Of a stretch of DNA of 31,737 nucleotides, positions 1-7,722 are shown piece by piece. This DNA comes from QQWI01 sp964522015 (GTDB lineage Bacteria; Bacillota; Clostridia; Peptostreptococcales; Acidaminobacteraceae): positions 1-31,737 of the forward strand of contig CAZFST010000040.1 of the NCBI GenBank assembly GCA_964522015.1, in the 5' to 3' direction. A program made the position numbers and the translations under genes. The notes under the pieces are model-generated. The model did not search any database. It saw only the letters and a program-made list of their open reading frames with translations, and had not been told where the DNA came from. The stretch's first letter is position 1, and every line of letters starts with the position of its first letter.

Positions 1-1605
1 TAGATTGACCTGATAAAACTCGCTTTTTTTCAACACTAAATCCCAGTTAAAAGAAAACAAGCGTCTTTTCTCAGATTTAACGCCTATTTTGGCGATATTT
101 CATCGCCACTCCAAGCCCTTTTAGCTTGAAATTAGGTTTGCTGCCTTCCAGAGGTTATGAGCGAATATCCCATAACCGCACCAAATAGAGGTGCCTTTAT
201 GCCCTCGTAAATAACTTCTTCGTTGTCCAAACGAGCGTTTGATACAACTTATTCGAGCTTCAACCCCAGCTCTAAAACGCATTTGCTCTTTGAACTTAGG
301 GGTACTTTCATATTTGGCTCTTTCTTTGGATTTCTTACCTACCTTAGGAAGGCAAACATTTTTAACACCTAAATTCTTTAGACTCGTTTCATTCGAGGTT
401 GAATAGTATCCTCGATCGGCCGTTGCTTCTCTAGGCGCTTTTCCGAATAGATCGATATGATGTTCAATAGCATCGACTAGAAGTGTTTTATCGGATGGAT
501 TGCCTTTGAAGACTTTGTATCCAGTGATGATGCCCTCTGATATTTCTTCTACTTGCAGCACGTGTCCAAACTCAACACGCTTTCCAAGTTTGCCTTTTGT
601 GATCGGCCTTGCATCTATATCATCCATGCTTACTATTCTATCTTCAGGCTTCCCACCGCTGTTGACTAATTCTGTTTGGGTAATGATTTTTTCTAAAGTC
701 TGAATGACATGATGAACTTTATTGATTTGAATTTTATCGCCACTTGTTTCTGGTACAAGCTTTTCAACAAATTTACGAGCCTTTTTCACCACTTCTTTTG
801 CGATGTCAGCCATTTCACCTGTAATCTGTCGTACCTCTTTAAACGTCTCAGCGGTACGCTTACGGACCACTTTATTGATTGACAGTAGCTTGATTCTCAG
901 TGTCTTAGTTTTTTTTTTAGTTTTCTTTGGTTTTACTTGACCGCATAGCTCCATTGCATCGTTGACTGCTGCATCTAATTGCTTGGTTCCTTTGTAAAGG
1001 AGTTCTGCATCTGTTGGATAGGCAATGTTGGATTCAACTACAGTCGTATCCACGCGAAGTTTTCTGCCTTTTATGATTTTCTGATCTTTAAGCGACATAA
1101 TGAAGTTGTCGTTAAGTTCTTTTACGATTTCTTCGCCATACTTCTTAGTGATCTTCATAAGAGCTGTTGGTGTGGGCACTTCCATCTCCATCGGAATTCG
1201 ACAGAACCGCTTGTACATTGGTGTTTTTCCAATAACTTCACTGAGGTCTTCATAACTAACGCACAGATAAAATTTTATAACCATCATTCTTATATACACA
1301 CGAACAGGGACCGTGGGTCTACCCAAAACAGTGTGATACCGACTTACAATTGGTTCCTCAAAGATAGGATTTTTCAAAAACTGATCAATGCGGGACAATT
1401 CTTTTGTCATTTCAAATACGACTTTGGGGATAAATTCTTCAAACAACGTGGGCTGATTCCAATCAGGATAATCGAGTATTAGCATAGGTTAGAGTCCTCT
1501 CAGTTTTTTTCTTCTTACCTATATATATTCGACATAACTCCTTGAATTCCTTTTTGAATTTCATGTTTTTTTGAATTATTTTTAAGACTTTATCAGGTCA
1601 ATCTA
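1..1605 (-). mobile_element. Complete insertion sequence with DDE transposase
   Basis: The element is bounded by a 17-bp terminal inverted repeat: TAGATTGACCTGATAAA at bases 1-17 and its exact reverse complement at 1589-1605. It carries one transposase gene filling most of its length on the minus strand. The right end cuts into a reading frame that continues as a dockerin-domain remnant, so the element has disrupted a gene. The left flank is outside the window, so a target duplication cannot be tested. The window starting exactly on the inverted repeat suggests an assembly edge at a multi-copy element. Confidence 0.88.
121..1485 (-). CDS. DDE transposase of the insertion sequence
   Basis: A 454-residue transposase. 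The N-terminal half (about residues 10-130) resembles the DUF772-type domain found before the catalytic domain in IS5/IS1182/ISNCY-like transposases. Candidate catalytic acidic residues are the D in RVDTTVVESN (about 146), the D in TADRGYYS (about 355) and the E in RAGVEARISCIKRSFG (about 408). A lysine-rich stretch (KPKKTKKKTK, about 184-193) separates the first acidic residue from the rest. The ORF looks intact, with ATG at 1485 and a GAGAGG ribosome site about 10 nt upstream. The exact IS family is not certain; IS5-like or ISNCY is my best guess. Confidence 0.85.
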   Translation of the reverse strand: MLILDYPDWNQPTLFEEFIPKVVFEMTKELSRIDQFLKNPIFEEPIVSRYHTVLGRPTVPVRVYIRMMVIKFYLCVSYEDLSEVIGKTPMYKRFCRIPMEMEVPTPTALMKITKKYGEEIVKELNDNFIMSLKDQKIIKGRKLRVDTTVVESNIAYPTDAELLYKGTKQLDAAVNDAMELCGQVKPKKTKKKTKTLRIKLLSINKVVRKRTAETFKEVRQITGEMADIAKEVVKKARKFVEKLVPETSGDKIQINKVHHVIQTLEKIITQTELVNSGGKPEDRIVSMDDIDARPITKGKLGKRVEFGHVLQVEEISEGIITGYKVFKGNPSDKTLLVDAIEHHIDLFGKAPREATADRGYYSTSNETSLKNLGVKNVCLPKVGKKSKERAKYESTPKFKEQMRFRAGVEARISCIKRSFGQRRSYLRGHKGTSIWCGYGIFAHNLWKAANLISS

Positions 1606-1922
1606 ACTATGCAATAGATACTTTACCTGATGGCAGTCCAGCATATGATATTTCATATAGCACTGTCGGATTTGTAAGACAATATGACGGCAACGGCAAT
1701 GCAACCTTGTATGAATGGCATGCCTCTGACTATCTCATTATAGGTGATGTCGATGGTAGCGGTGTGATTGACAAAAATGATATAAAGGCATTGGTTGCCT
1801 ATATCTCCGGTAAAGCTGAGTTAACCCCTGAACAGTTAATTGCTGCTGACTTTAACCAAGACGGCTTGGTAAATGCACTGGATATAAGGGATATTCAAAA
1901 ATCACTTAACAAAAAAAATTAG
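1606..1922 (+). pseudogene. C-terminal remnant of a dockerin-domain protein, cut by the IS
   Basis: The reading frame ending at 1922 is open leftward through the IS boundary until a TGA at 1572 inside the element, so the native start is lost. The first about 34 residues beyond the boundary (NYAIDTLPDGSPAYDIS...) are of unknown type. They are followed by a typical type I dockerin: two calcium-binding F-hand segments, DVDGSGVIDKNDIKALVAY and DFNQDGLVNALDIRDIQKSL, ending a few residues before the stop. Dockerins bind cohesins in cellulosomes but also occur at the C-terminus of secreted enzymes in organisms without cellulosomes. No start with a convincing ribosome site is visible; the TTG at 1707 would give only the dockerin itself. 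Confidence 0.75.
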
Positions 1923-2009
1923 AAACACTGTATAATCCTTGTTCCATCCTTGTATTCATGCGTATTTTTGCTCACTTTGGGTATATATACACTGAATCGA
2001 GGTGGTTAT

Positions 2010-2306
2010 ATGCTTAACCGTATCGAAGTTGATCGCAGTGGCTATCACTTAAAGTCCGCTCAGCCGGCGGTGCGAAAACAAAATGAGCCTTTTAAAACCA
2101 GTGAAGCGACAGTAGCCCCTAAACCAATCACAAAAGAAACCCTCCAATCCATTGACCAAAACGTCAAACTAGCAACTCGGGCAAATTATCAAAAGCTCGG
2201 GGTTCAAAATACAAAAACTCCAGAACAAGTGATTGACACCTACGCCACTTATCGCAAAATGCAATACGAGGCTCGTCATCAAACGCGATTCGACCTACTG
2301 ATTTAG
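2010..2306 (+). CDS. Small hypothetical protein, 98 aa
   Basis: I do not recognise this protein. The start chosen is ATG 2010, which has a GAGGTGG ribosome site at 1999-2005; an upstream in-frame ATG at 1950 lacks one. The product begins MLNRIEVDRSGYHLKS, is hydrophilic and basic, has no signal peptide or membrane segment, and contains a proline/threonine-rich middle (VAPKPITKET). The C-terminal half (IDQNVKLATRANYQKL... to RHQTRFDLLI) looks helical. The stop codon lies in the loop of a strong terminator, so the gene is the end of its transcript. It stands alone between the disrupted dockerin gene and the convergent argS. Confidence 0.6.
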   Translation: MLNRIEVDRSGYHLKSAQPAVRKQNEPFKTSEATVAPKPITKETLQSIDQNVKLATRANYQKLGVQNTKTPEQVIDTYATYRKMQYEARHQTRFDLLI

Positions 2307-2322
2307 TCGAATCGCTTTTTTT
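2285..2322 (+). terminator. Rho-independent terminator overlapping the 3' end of the small gene
   Basis: A perfect 10-bp stem, GCGATTCGAC at 2285-2294 and GTCGAATCGC at 2306-2315, is followed by a run of seven T. The preceding gene's stop codon (2304-2306) lies at the end of the loop. Read on the minus strand the stem lacks a good T-run, so it probably serves the plus strand only. Confidence 0.85.
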
Positions 2323-2366
2323 ATGGGCTTTTTTTATGGTTTTATTATGCCATCCCCCTAAAAAAT

Positions 2367-4136
2367 CTACATTTTTTCAGGGGCCTCTATGCCAAGCAGC
2401 CACAGGCATGTCTCGATTGTCTTTTGCGTGAGATCTAGCAGAGCATATAGGTTTGCTTGACGTTCAGGACTTTCCTTTAAGACAAGGACCTCATGGTAAA
2501 AGCCATTAAAGCACTGGGCTAACTCAAATACATAATCACAAATTTTTGAAGGCTGATAAAGTGTAGTTGCCATTTCAACCCAGGTGCTAAAACTCGCCAG
2601 TTTGGACATCAGCTGATGTTCACTGGCCACTTTTGGAAGCGTAATTTCGCTTGGCACAATGCCATTTTTCCCAAGCTTATCAAGGATTGAGGCAATGCGC
2701 ACCCCTGCATACTGGACGTATGGCCCTGTCTTACCTTCAAAATTTGCAAATTGATCGATATCAAAGACATAGTCCCGGTTGGGTAAATTGCTTAAGTCTC
2801 CAAACTTCAAAGCCCCTACGCCAATTGCAAGCGCCACTTTTTCCTTCTCTTCTATATCGCTGACATGACTATAAGTATCCAGTTTTTTTGTGGCCCCTTC
2901 AATTAAGAGCTCAATCAAATCCCCTAGGGCCATAACCCCGCCATCTCGAGTTTTGAAGGGTTTACCATCTTTTCCGTTCATGGTGCCAAAGCCAATGGAG
3001 ACAAAGTCAAAGTCATCAGCAACAATTTGGGAGCGTCGCGCCACACGAATCACTTGTTCAAAGTGCAAGTCCTGCCGCTTGTCCACCACATAAACAATCC
3101 CATCTAGCTCTTGGTCTTTAACACGTTGGTAGATTGTGGCTAGATCCGTGGTGGCATAGAGGTAAGCCCCATTTGACTTTTGCATAATGCAGGGGGGCAT
3201 GGGCTTTTGGTCCTTATCGGTCTTCACATGGACCACCATGGCACCCTCGCTAGGCACTAAAAGTCCTTGCTTTTTAAGGCGCTCAATCACCACAGGAATT
3301 GCCGTTTCACTATCGCTTTCACCTAACCACAAATCAAAGTAGACCTGTAGCAGACCATAATTCTTTTTCAAATCTGGAATAGAAACCTTCAAAATATGTT
3401 GCCACAGGGCAATATACCCCTTGTTTCCCATCTGAAGTTCAAGGGTTGCCTGGGCAGATTTAGCCTTAAAATCTTCATCTGTTTTACTGAGTACATTGGC
3501 AGCTGTGTAAAGGGCTGTCAAGCCGGCAATATCAAAGGGCGGCTCCTCTGGGTAATTCCCCTGATGACCTGAATCAAAATAGGGTAAATTGTCATCTTGA
3601 AGCCGAACCATTTCAATCACATAACCAATCTGAAGCCCCCAATCCCCCAAATGGATATCCCCAATCACCTGATGACCAGAAAACCGCAGCAGTCGAATGA
3701 TGCTCTCGCCGATGACAGCGGAGCGCAAATGGCCAACGTGAAGGGATTTAGCGCAGTTGGCACCGCCATAGTCCACTAGGATTTTCTTGGGATTCGTAGT
3801 GGGTTCAAAGCCCAGTTTAGGCAAACTGGCCATTTGATTTAAGCGCTCTACCAACCAGGTTGGACTGATGGTGAGATTGATAAAACCAGGGGCCTGGGCC
3901 GTCACCACCGAAAAAGCGGGATGATTTTGAAGGGCGTCACACACGAGATTTGCCAGTTCCAAGGGCTTCTGCCCATGGTCTTTGGCTAGTTTTAAGGCAT
4001 TTGAACATTGGAAGTCACACAGATCCGGGCGGCGGGAATAACTGACCTCGATTTCTCTTGAAGCCACACCTACGGTTTCAAATCCTGAATTGACAATGTC
4101 TGTGAGTGTTTTTAGTACTGTTTTCATATGTGCCAT
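2367..4136 (-). CDS. argS: Arginyl-tRNA synthetase
   Basis: A 589-residue class I aminoacyl-tRNA synthetase that charges tRNA-Arg. An N-terminal Add1-type domain (about 1-110) is followed by the class I HIGH signature, HVGH, in SLHVGHLRS at about 132-139. The KMSKS loop is degenerate (GKPFKTRDGG), as in many bacterial ArgRS, and a C-terminal DALR-type anticodon-binding domain (FSTWVEMATTLYQPSKI... onward) follows. The length is normal. ATG 4136 has AGGAGG 7 nt upstream and MKT begins three codons later. Expression is almost certainly controlled by the T-box leader directly upstream. The gene appears monocistronic. Confidence 0.96.
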   Translation of the reverse strand: MAHMKTVLKTLTDIVNSGFETVGVASREIEVSYSRRPDLCDFQCSNALKLAKDHGQKPLELANLVCDALQNHPAFSVVTAQAPGFINLTISPTWLVERLNQMASLPKLGFEPTTNPKKILVDYGGANCAKSLHVGHLRSAVIGESIIRLLRFSGHQVIGDIHLGDWGLQIGYVIEMVRLQDDNLPYFDSGHQGNYPEEPPFDIAGLTALYTAANVLSKTDEDFKAKSAQATLELQMGNKGYIALWQHILKVSIPDLKKNYGLLQVYFDLWLGESDSETAIPVVIERLKKQGLLVPSEGAMVVHVKTDKDQKPMPPCIMQKSNGAYLYATTDLATIYQRVKDQELDGIVYVVDKRQDLHFEQVIRVARRSQIVADDFDFVSIGFGTMNGKDGKPFKTRDGGVMALGDLIELLIEGATKKLDTYSHVSDIEEKEKVALAIGVGALKFGDLSNLPNRDYVFDIDQFANFEGKTGPYVQYAGVRIASILDKLGKNGIVPSEITLPKVASEHQLMSKLASFSTWVEMATTLYQPSKICDYVFELAQCFNGFYHEVLVLKESPERQANLYALLDLTQKTIETCLWLLGIEAPEKM

Positions 4137-4159
4137 CTGTGCTCCTCCTTTTTTTGCAA

Positions 4160-4430
4160 TAAAAAAACCGTCTCTAAATAAAGAGACGGATTATCCGCGG
4201 TACCACTCTTGTTAGCCCAAGGACTCACTCAAAAACCTTTAACGGGGTTAGCGTTTTTGCCTAACCGCACACAGGTCACAACGACCCCCATGCTTGATGT
4301 TGCCATCAGTTTGCTCGGCAAAAAACCTCAGAGGCCCTCTTCGTGCAACTATCGATCGTGGGCTCACACCAATCCCCACTCGCTTGGATCTCCAAAATGC
4401 ATTACTGTTCTCGTCAACGGTATATTATGG
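4160..4430 (-). promoter_or_regulatory. T-box leader (tRNA-sensing riboswitch) of argS
   Basis: On the minus strand the canonical T-box AGAGTGGTACCGCGGATAA spans 4208-4190. It is followed by an intrinsic terminator: CCGTCTCT and AGAGACGG arms at 4182-4189 and 4168-4175, then seven T. Upstream is a Stem I-like region with an AGTA (plus-strand TACT, 4403-4406) and a distal GAGCCCAC element near 4372. On its 3' arm, a GAA (4342-4340) is followed within a base or two by AGA/AGG, which are arginine codons and so candidate specifiers. Uncharged tRNA-Arg should stabilise the antiterminator and permit argS transcription. The T-box and terminator are seen directly; the specifier assignment is inferred. 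Confidence 0.9.
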
Positions 4431-4432
4431 AC

Positions 4433-4462
4433 ATGATACCTTAAAAGCGCCACTGATGTCAA
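4433..4462 (-). promoter_or_regulatory. Predicted sigma-A promoter of the argS leader
   Basis: On the minus strand there is a perfect TTGACA (-35, plus-strand 4457-4462) and TATCAT (-10, 4433-4438) separated by 18 nt. This places the start of transcription a few bases before Stem I of the T-box, as expected. Confidence 0.65.
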
Positions 4463-4555
4463 TCGTAATTTGGTAGAGCTGTCAGTTTTCTGTTTAGAAC
4501 GTTTTCTGCTTAAAAGATACAAAATGCGGTATGCATAGGATAGGAGGTATCGGAC

Positions 4556-5368
4556 ATGAGAAAAATCATTATTTCTGTGGTGGTGTTCACACTACTCTTA
4601 TCCCAGTCTTTTATTTTTGCGAGTTTTCCAGACACAAAGGCCCATTGGGCTAGCAAAGACATTGAGAGTCTTGTGGGGACGGGTGTTATCAACGGCTATA
4701 AGGACGGTCAATTCAAGCCTGACAATACCATCACTGCGGGGGAATTCATCAAACTGTTGGTCACCATAAAAGCACTTGAGGTCACTTCTGTCAGTGGCCA
4801 TTGGTCAAAACCTTACGTCCAGGCTGCTGAAAAAAATGGCTATATGCCCGCGGGTCTGATTACTGATTTAGACGCACCTATCCAGAGGGAGCAAATGGCG
4901 CTTCTCATTGCCAATGCTTCAACCAAAGTAACAGCCTATCCCTATGCTTATTTAAATGTATTCAAGGATATATCAAAGGTATTTGATCCATTTCAAAAGG
5001 CTATTTTGGTGGCTTATGGGTCTGGTATTGTCGGTGGCTACGAGGACCAAACTTTCCGCCCAGAGGCAAGCGCAACGAGAGCAGAGGCAGTGACCATGCT
5101 GGTGCGCATGACTACCGAAACCAGAAGACAAGCGAGAACTTTAGTCTTTACAAAAGCAACTTTAGCCATGTATAACGGCGAGAATGGCAATGCTGCCCTC
5201 GTGGCTCTGAGTGGTAAAGTTTACGATGTCACCAAGCTCCGTCAGTGGCAGCTTGGTCAGCACTATATGGGCATCACTGCTGGTGTTGACTTGACAGATG
5301 AAATAGGCAGATCACCACACGGTGCTGGCATCGTGGCAAGTGCAGTGCTAGTGGGGACTTATAAGTAA
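4556..5368 (+). CDS. SLH-domain protein with C-terminal cytochrome b5-like heme-binding domain
   Basis: A 270-residue exported protein. Residues 1-22 form a signal peptide (MRKIIISVVVFTLLLSQSFI). Three SLH repeats follow: FPDTKAHWASKDIESL with GVINGYKDGQFKPDNTITAGEF (about 24-66), a divergent one at about 82-123, and FKDISKVFDPFQKAI with GIVGGYEDQTFRPEASATRAE (about 136-180). SLH domains bind pyruvylated cell-wall polymers. Residues about 197-268 match the small cytochrome b5-like domain of Firmicutes: FTKATLAMYNG, GKVYDVTKL, then H236 and H255 (SPHG) as likely axial heme ligands. ATG 4556 has AGGAGG 8 nt upstream. The family assignment is confident; a role in surface redox or heme handling is inference. 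Confidence 0.85.
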   Translation: MRKIIISVVVFTLLLSQSFIFASFPDTKAHWASKDIESLVGTGVINGYKDGQFKPDNTITAGEFIKLLVTIKALEVTSVSGHWSKPYVQAAEKNGYMPAGLITDLDAPIQREQMALLIANASTKVTAYPYAYLNVFKDISKVFDPFQKAILVAYGSGIVGGYEDQTFRPEASATRAEAVTMLVRMTTETRRQARTLVFTKATLAMYNGENGNAALVALSGKVYDVTKLRQWQLGQHYMGITAGVDLTDEIGRSPHGAGIVASAVLVGTYK

Positions 5369-5429
5369 GGGACACTTGGGGACCCATTGCTAAGAAATGT
5401 TTGATGACTCTATTAGGAGGGCAATTAGA

Positions 5430-5879
5430 ATGTCTATAAACAATTCAGTTTATGCTGTCGAGTATGATTCATTAGGCTCAGAGACTTGGGAAGGGGGCGC
5501 ATATTCAAAAATATTGCCTCGGGGTCCAGCCATAGGTGCTAGTTTATATGTTCTAGTGCCAGGAGCAACAACAGGGCTCTATCATTTTCACCATGGTATT
5601 GAGGAAATGTTAATTTTAATTGAAGGTCAGCCCACGTTAAGGACACCTGAGGGAGTACGCATTCTCAACAAGGGTGAGGTGGTTCATTTTCAAAGAGGAC
5701 CTGAAGGTGCACACCAAATTATCAATACAACACAAGAAACAGTACGCCTTGTTATGGTGAGTAATCAAGCTTCCCCAGATGCGGTAGAGTACCCTGATGA
5801 GGGCATGCTCACAATCATGGCGAAGACTATGTCGCAATTGGGAAAACCCCTATGGGACATTCGGAAAATCGTAGAGTAA
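5430..5879 (+). CDS. Cupin-domain protein
   Basis: A 149-residue single-domain cupin. The start chosen is ATG 5430 (MSINNSVYAVEYD), preceded by AGGAGGGC; an upstream in-frame ATG at 5397 has no ribosome site. The core is a conserved double-stranded beta-helix: the first motif is YHFHHGIEEMLILIEGQP (about 58-75), with His, His and Glu as metal ligands, and the second is GEVVHFQRGPEGAHQIIN (about 91-108), with the last His. The final about 30 residues (GMLTIMAKTMSQLGKPLW...) extend beyond the barrel. Such proteins include isomerases, epimerases and oxygenases; nothing here decides the substrate. It lies 61 nt after the SLH/cytochrome-b5 gene. Confidence 0.8.
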   Translation: MSINNSVYAVEYDSLGSETWEGGAYSKILPRGPAIGASLYVLVPGATTGLYHFHHGIEEMLILIEGQPTLRTPEGVRILNKGEVVHFQRGPEGAHQIINTTQETVRLVMVSNQASPDAVEYPDEGMLTIMAKTMSQLGKPLWDIRKIVE

Positions 5880-5896
5880 ATTTGGGAGTGGTAGCA

Positions 5897-6712
5897 CTAA
5901 TTTTTCATATCCACAATGGACTCAATCTCAGCAACAAGTGCCGCTGAACCACAAACCACATTGCTTTGTTGCCCCTCTGTGGTAAAGTTAAAAACACCAC
6001 CGGCCTCTTCAATCATCAGACGTGCAGCGGCAAAGTCCCAAGGGGCAAGCCTAAGCTCCCAAAATGCATCGAATACACCAGCAGCCACTAGGCATAAATC
6101 ATAAGCGGCAGCACCCATGCGTCTCACACCTCGCACCCGCGGTATCATCTTCGCCATATTCTCAGCATTGCAGTTGCGAGCAGTGGCCCTGTCATAAGGG
6201 AACCCCGTTGCAAGAACGGATTGCCGCATCACGGTCTGTTCACTGGCCGTGCACCGGCATCCGTTCATATACGCCCCCTTGCCAGCCTCAGCATAAAATA
6301 TGTCACCTACCATGGGGACGTACACAACCCCAAAGAGCGGCACCTCCCCCCTGTAGCGGGCAATGGAAACAGCAAAAATCGGCAAACCCACGGCAAAGTT
6401 GGTGGTCCCATCTAGGGGGTCAATAATCCAAGTCTCACGCACCTGCAGTTCCCCCAAGCTCTCCCCAGACTCTTCCGCCATCCGGTTATCCTGTGGAAAC
6501 AGCTCTGCCAGGGCGTCAGAAATCATCCTATCACAAGCGATATCTACCCGAGTGACCAAGTCTACTTGGGTACTTTTTGTGATGATTTCCAAATCACCCG
6601 TCCTAAATTGCTCTTTCTGGAATTGGCCAACCTGCAGCGCCAGCTCAATCACAGGCCAATATTCTGGGCTTATGGTCTTTTGCCAATGGTCTTTAATCAT
6701 TGCCTCGTTCAT
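5897..6712 (-). CDS. suhB: Inositol monophosphatase family protein
   Basis: A 271-residue Mg-dependent phosphatase of the IMPase/SuhB superfamily. It shows the EESGE acidic cluster (80-84), motif A DPLDGTTNF (98-106) with metal-binding D98 and D101, and motif B APWDFAAARLMIEEAGG (about 223-239) with D226. The length is typical. I chose ATG 6712 (MNEAMIKDHW) because AGAGGTGA lies 5 nt upstream; an in-frame ATG at 6730 is probably not used. Substrates in this family include inositol-1-phosphate, PAP and fructose-1,6-bisphosphate, so the gene symbol is only a family guess. Near-copies of its first codons lie upstream. It may be the last gene of the S41-sfsA-DUF1848 transcript. Confidence 0.85.
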   Translation of the reverse strand: MNEAMIKDHWQKTISPEYWPVIELALQVGQFQKEQFRTGDLEIITKSTQVDLVTRVDIACDRMISDALAELFPQDNRMAEESGESLGELQVRETWIIDPLDGTTNFAVGLPIFAVSIARYRGEVPLFGVVYVPMVGDIFYAEAGKGAYMNGCRCTASEQTVMRQSVLATGFPYDRATARNCNAENMAKMIPRVRGVRRMGAAAYDLCLVAAGVFDAFWELRLAPWDFAAARLMIEEAGGVFNFTTEGQQSNVVCGSAALVAEIESIVDMKN

Positions 6713-6829
6713 TGCATCACCTCTTGTCAATGATCTTTAATCATTGCCTCTATCATCACATGGCTTTTGCCCTCAATGTCATTTAATTAATTTTGGCTGC
6801 ATGGACTTGTATTTTATTGCCTCATCCAT
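6684..6829 (-). repeat. Tandemly duplicated 5' end of the IMPase gene
   Basis: A 23-bp segment at 6684-6706, which includes codons for EAMIKD, recurs 44 nt away at 6728-6750 with one mismatch. The upstream copy encodes a nine-codon ORF, MIEAMIKDH then TGA, that mimics the real N-terminus MNEAMIKDHW. A third, more diverged version beginning ATG at 6829 reads MDEAIKYK. It looks like repeated slippage duplication that left stop-terminated mini-ORFs in the leader; whether they are translated is unknown. Confidence 0.6.
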
Positions 6830-6849
6830 CGCCTTACCTTATCCGACCC

Positions 6850-7722
6850 CTACTCCAGCGGCTTGACCTTAGCCCCCGTCGCATAACAATACACACAGCC
6901 ATGATGACACGTATGATATGAACCAATATCCACGCTTTTCACACACCCGCAACCATCACGGCCACTGTATTTCAGGGCCTTTATATCCAGCTTCTTTGCA
7001 TCTAGCACCTTTGTATCTAGACCATTTCTCCCCACCGATTCCCCAATAATCCGTTCCACCAACTGAGCCGAAACACAGCTACTGGCCCTCACACCATGTG
7101 CCGTCAAATCAATAGCCTCAGCACAGGTTTCCAAAGTCACACCAAAAGGTGCAGCAATCTCAGCCATCCCCTGGGCCAGTTGGTGCATCTGCTGGGCAGT
7201 GATCTCTTGTGCGCCCATTTTTCTCATAGCCTTAGCTGTTCGTCGATAAGCATCCACAAAGCTGAATACCACCCGCTCCGTATGGGGTCCGAGTCTTGCC
7301 ATCAGGTGCCCAAAGGTCTCCAAATGCCAGCTTATGGTGTACTTGTCCGTCAGTATTATGGGGTCATATCTGAAAATAACACGGTGTTTTCCCAGTCGCT
7401 CAGAGAGGTTCACGAAAGTCTCTATGGCAACCTCTTGATCTGGCCTGTTGCCCTCTAGTTCCGAGCCATACCCTGTCATGGTGTACTGAAAATAATAGGG
7501 ATAACCCATGGCATCCAGCCTGTCCAAATGCTTGAGAAAAGGCTGTGGATTTCTAGTCCAGAAGACAAAACAATCCACAGCACCTGGGGTTAAATCCACA
7601 TGAGTAATCTGGGCTGCGTTGAAGGGATTTTTCACATCGACAGAGCCTGCTTGGATCCGTTCCATCAGCCAATCCCCGTAAAATGCGGGGATATCAGTTC
7701 TTCTGCTGGCACTGATAATCAT
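6850..7722 (-). CDS. DUF1848 family protein with C-terminal Fe-S-type cysteine cluster
   Basis: A 290-residue DUF1848 protein. It begins MIISASRRTDIPAFYGDWL, the hallmark start of the family, so the start is ATG 7722 rather than an upstream in-frame codon. Further family features are FWTRNP, YYFQYTMTGYG and FRYDPI. The C-terminus carries GCGCVKSVDIGSYHTCHHGCVYCYA (about residues 262-286), a cysteine-rich motif resembling the cluster of radical SAM or related iron-sulfur proteins. The function is not established. Residues about 241-257 contain three LDxKx units in tandem, each encoded by 15 nt (6976-7020). Its ATG overlaps the sfsA stop as ATGA, so the two are translationally coupled. Confidence 0.82.
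   Translation of the reverse strand: MIISASRRTDIPAFYGDWLMERIQAGSVDVKNPFNAAQITHVDLTPGAVDCFVFWTRNPQPFLKHLDRLDAMGYPYYFQYTMTGYGSELEGNRPDQEVAIETFVNLSERLGKHRVIFRYDPIILTDKYTISWHLETFGHLMARLGPHTERVVFSFVDAYRRTAKAMRKMGAQEITAQQMHQLAQGMAEIAAPFGVTLETCAEAIDLTAHGVRASSCVSAQLVERIIGESVGRNGLDTKVLDAKKLDIKALKYSGRDGCGCVKSVDIGSYHTCHHGCVYCYATGAKVKPLE
6976..7020 (-). repeat. Three 15-nt tandem units inside the DUF1848 gene
   Basis: Three contiguous 15-nt units (6976-6990, 6991-7005, 7006-7020), each ending in tatccag or a near variant on the plus strand. They encode LDTKV-LDAKK-LDIKA just before the cysteine cluster. The unit length is a multiple of three, so the frame is kept. Confidence 0.7.

Noticed and set aside
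979..1482. A 167-aa plus-strand ORF inside the IS
   Set aside because: It lies antisense to the intact transposase, has no ribosome site and no recognisable domain.
6064..6740. Several plus-strand ORFs of 60-125 aa opposite the IMPase gene
   Set aside because: They are antisense to a gene with intact catalytic motifs and have shadow-like composition.
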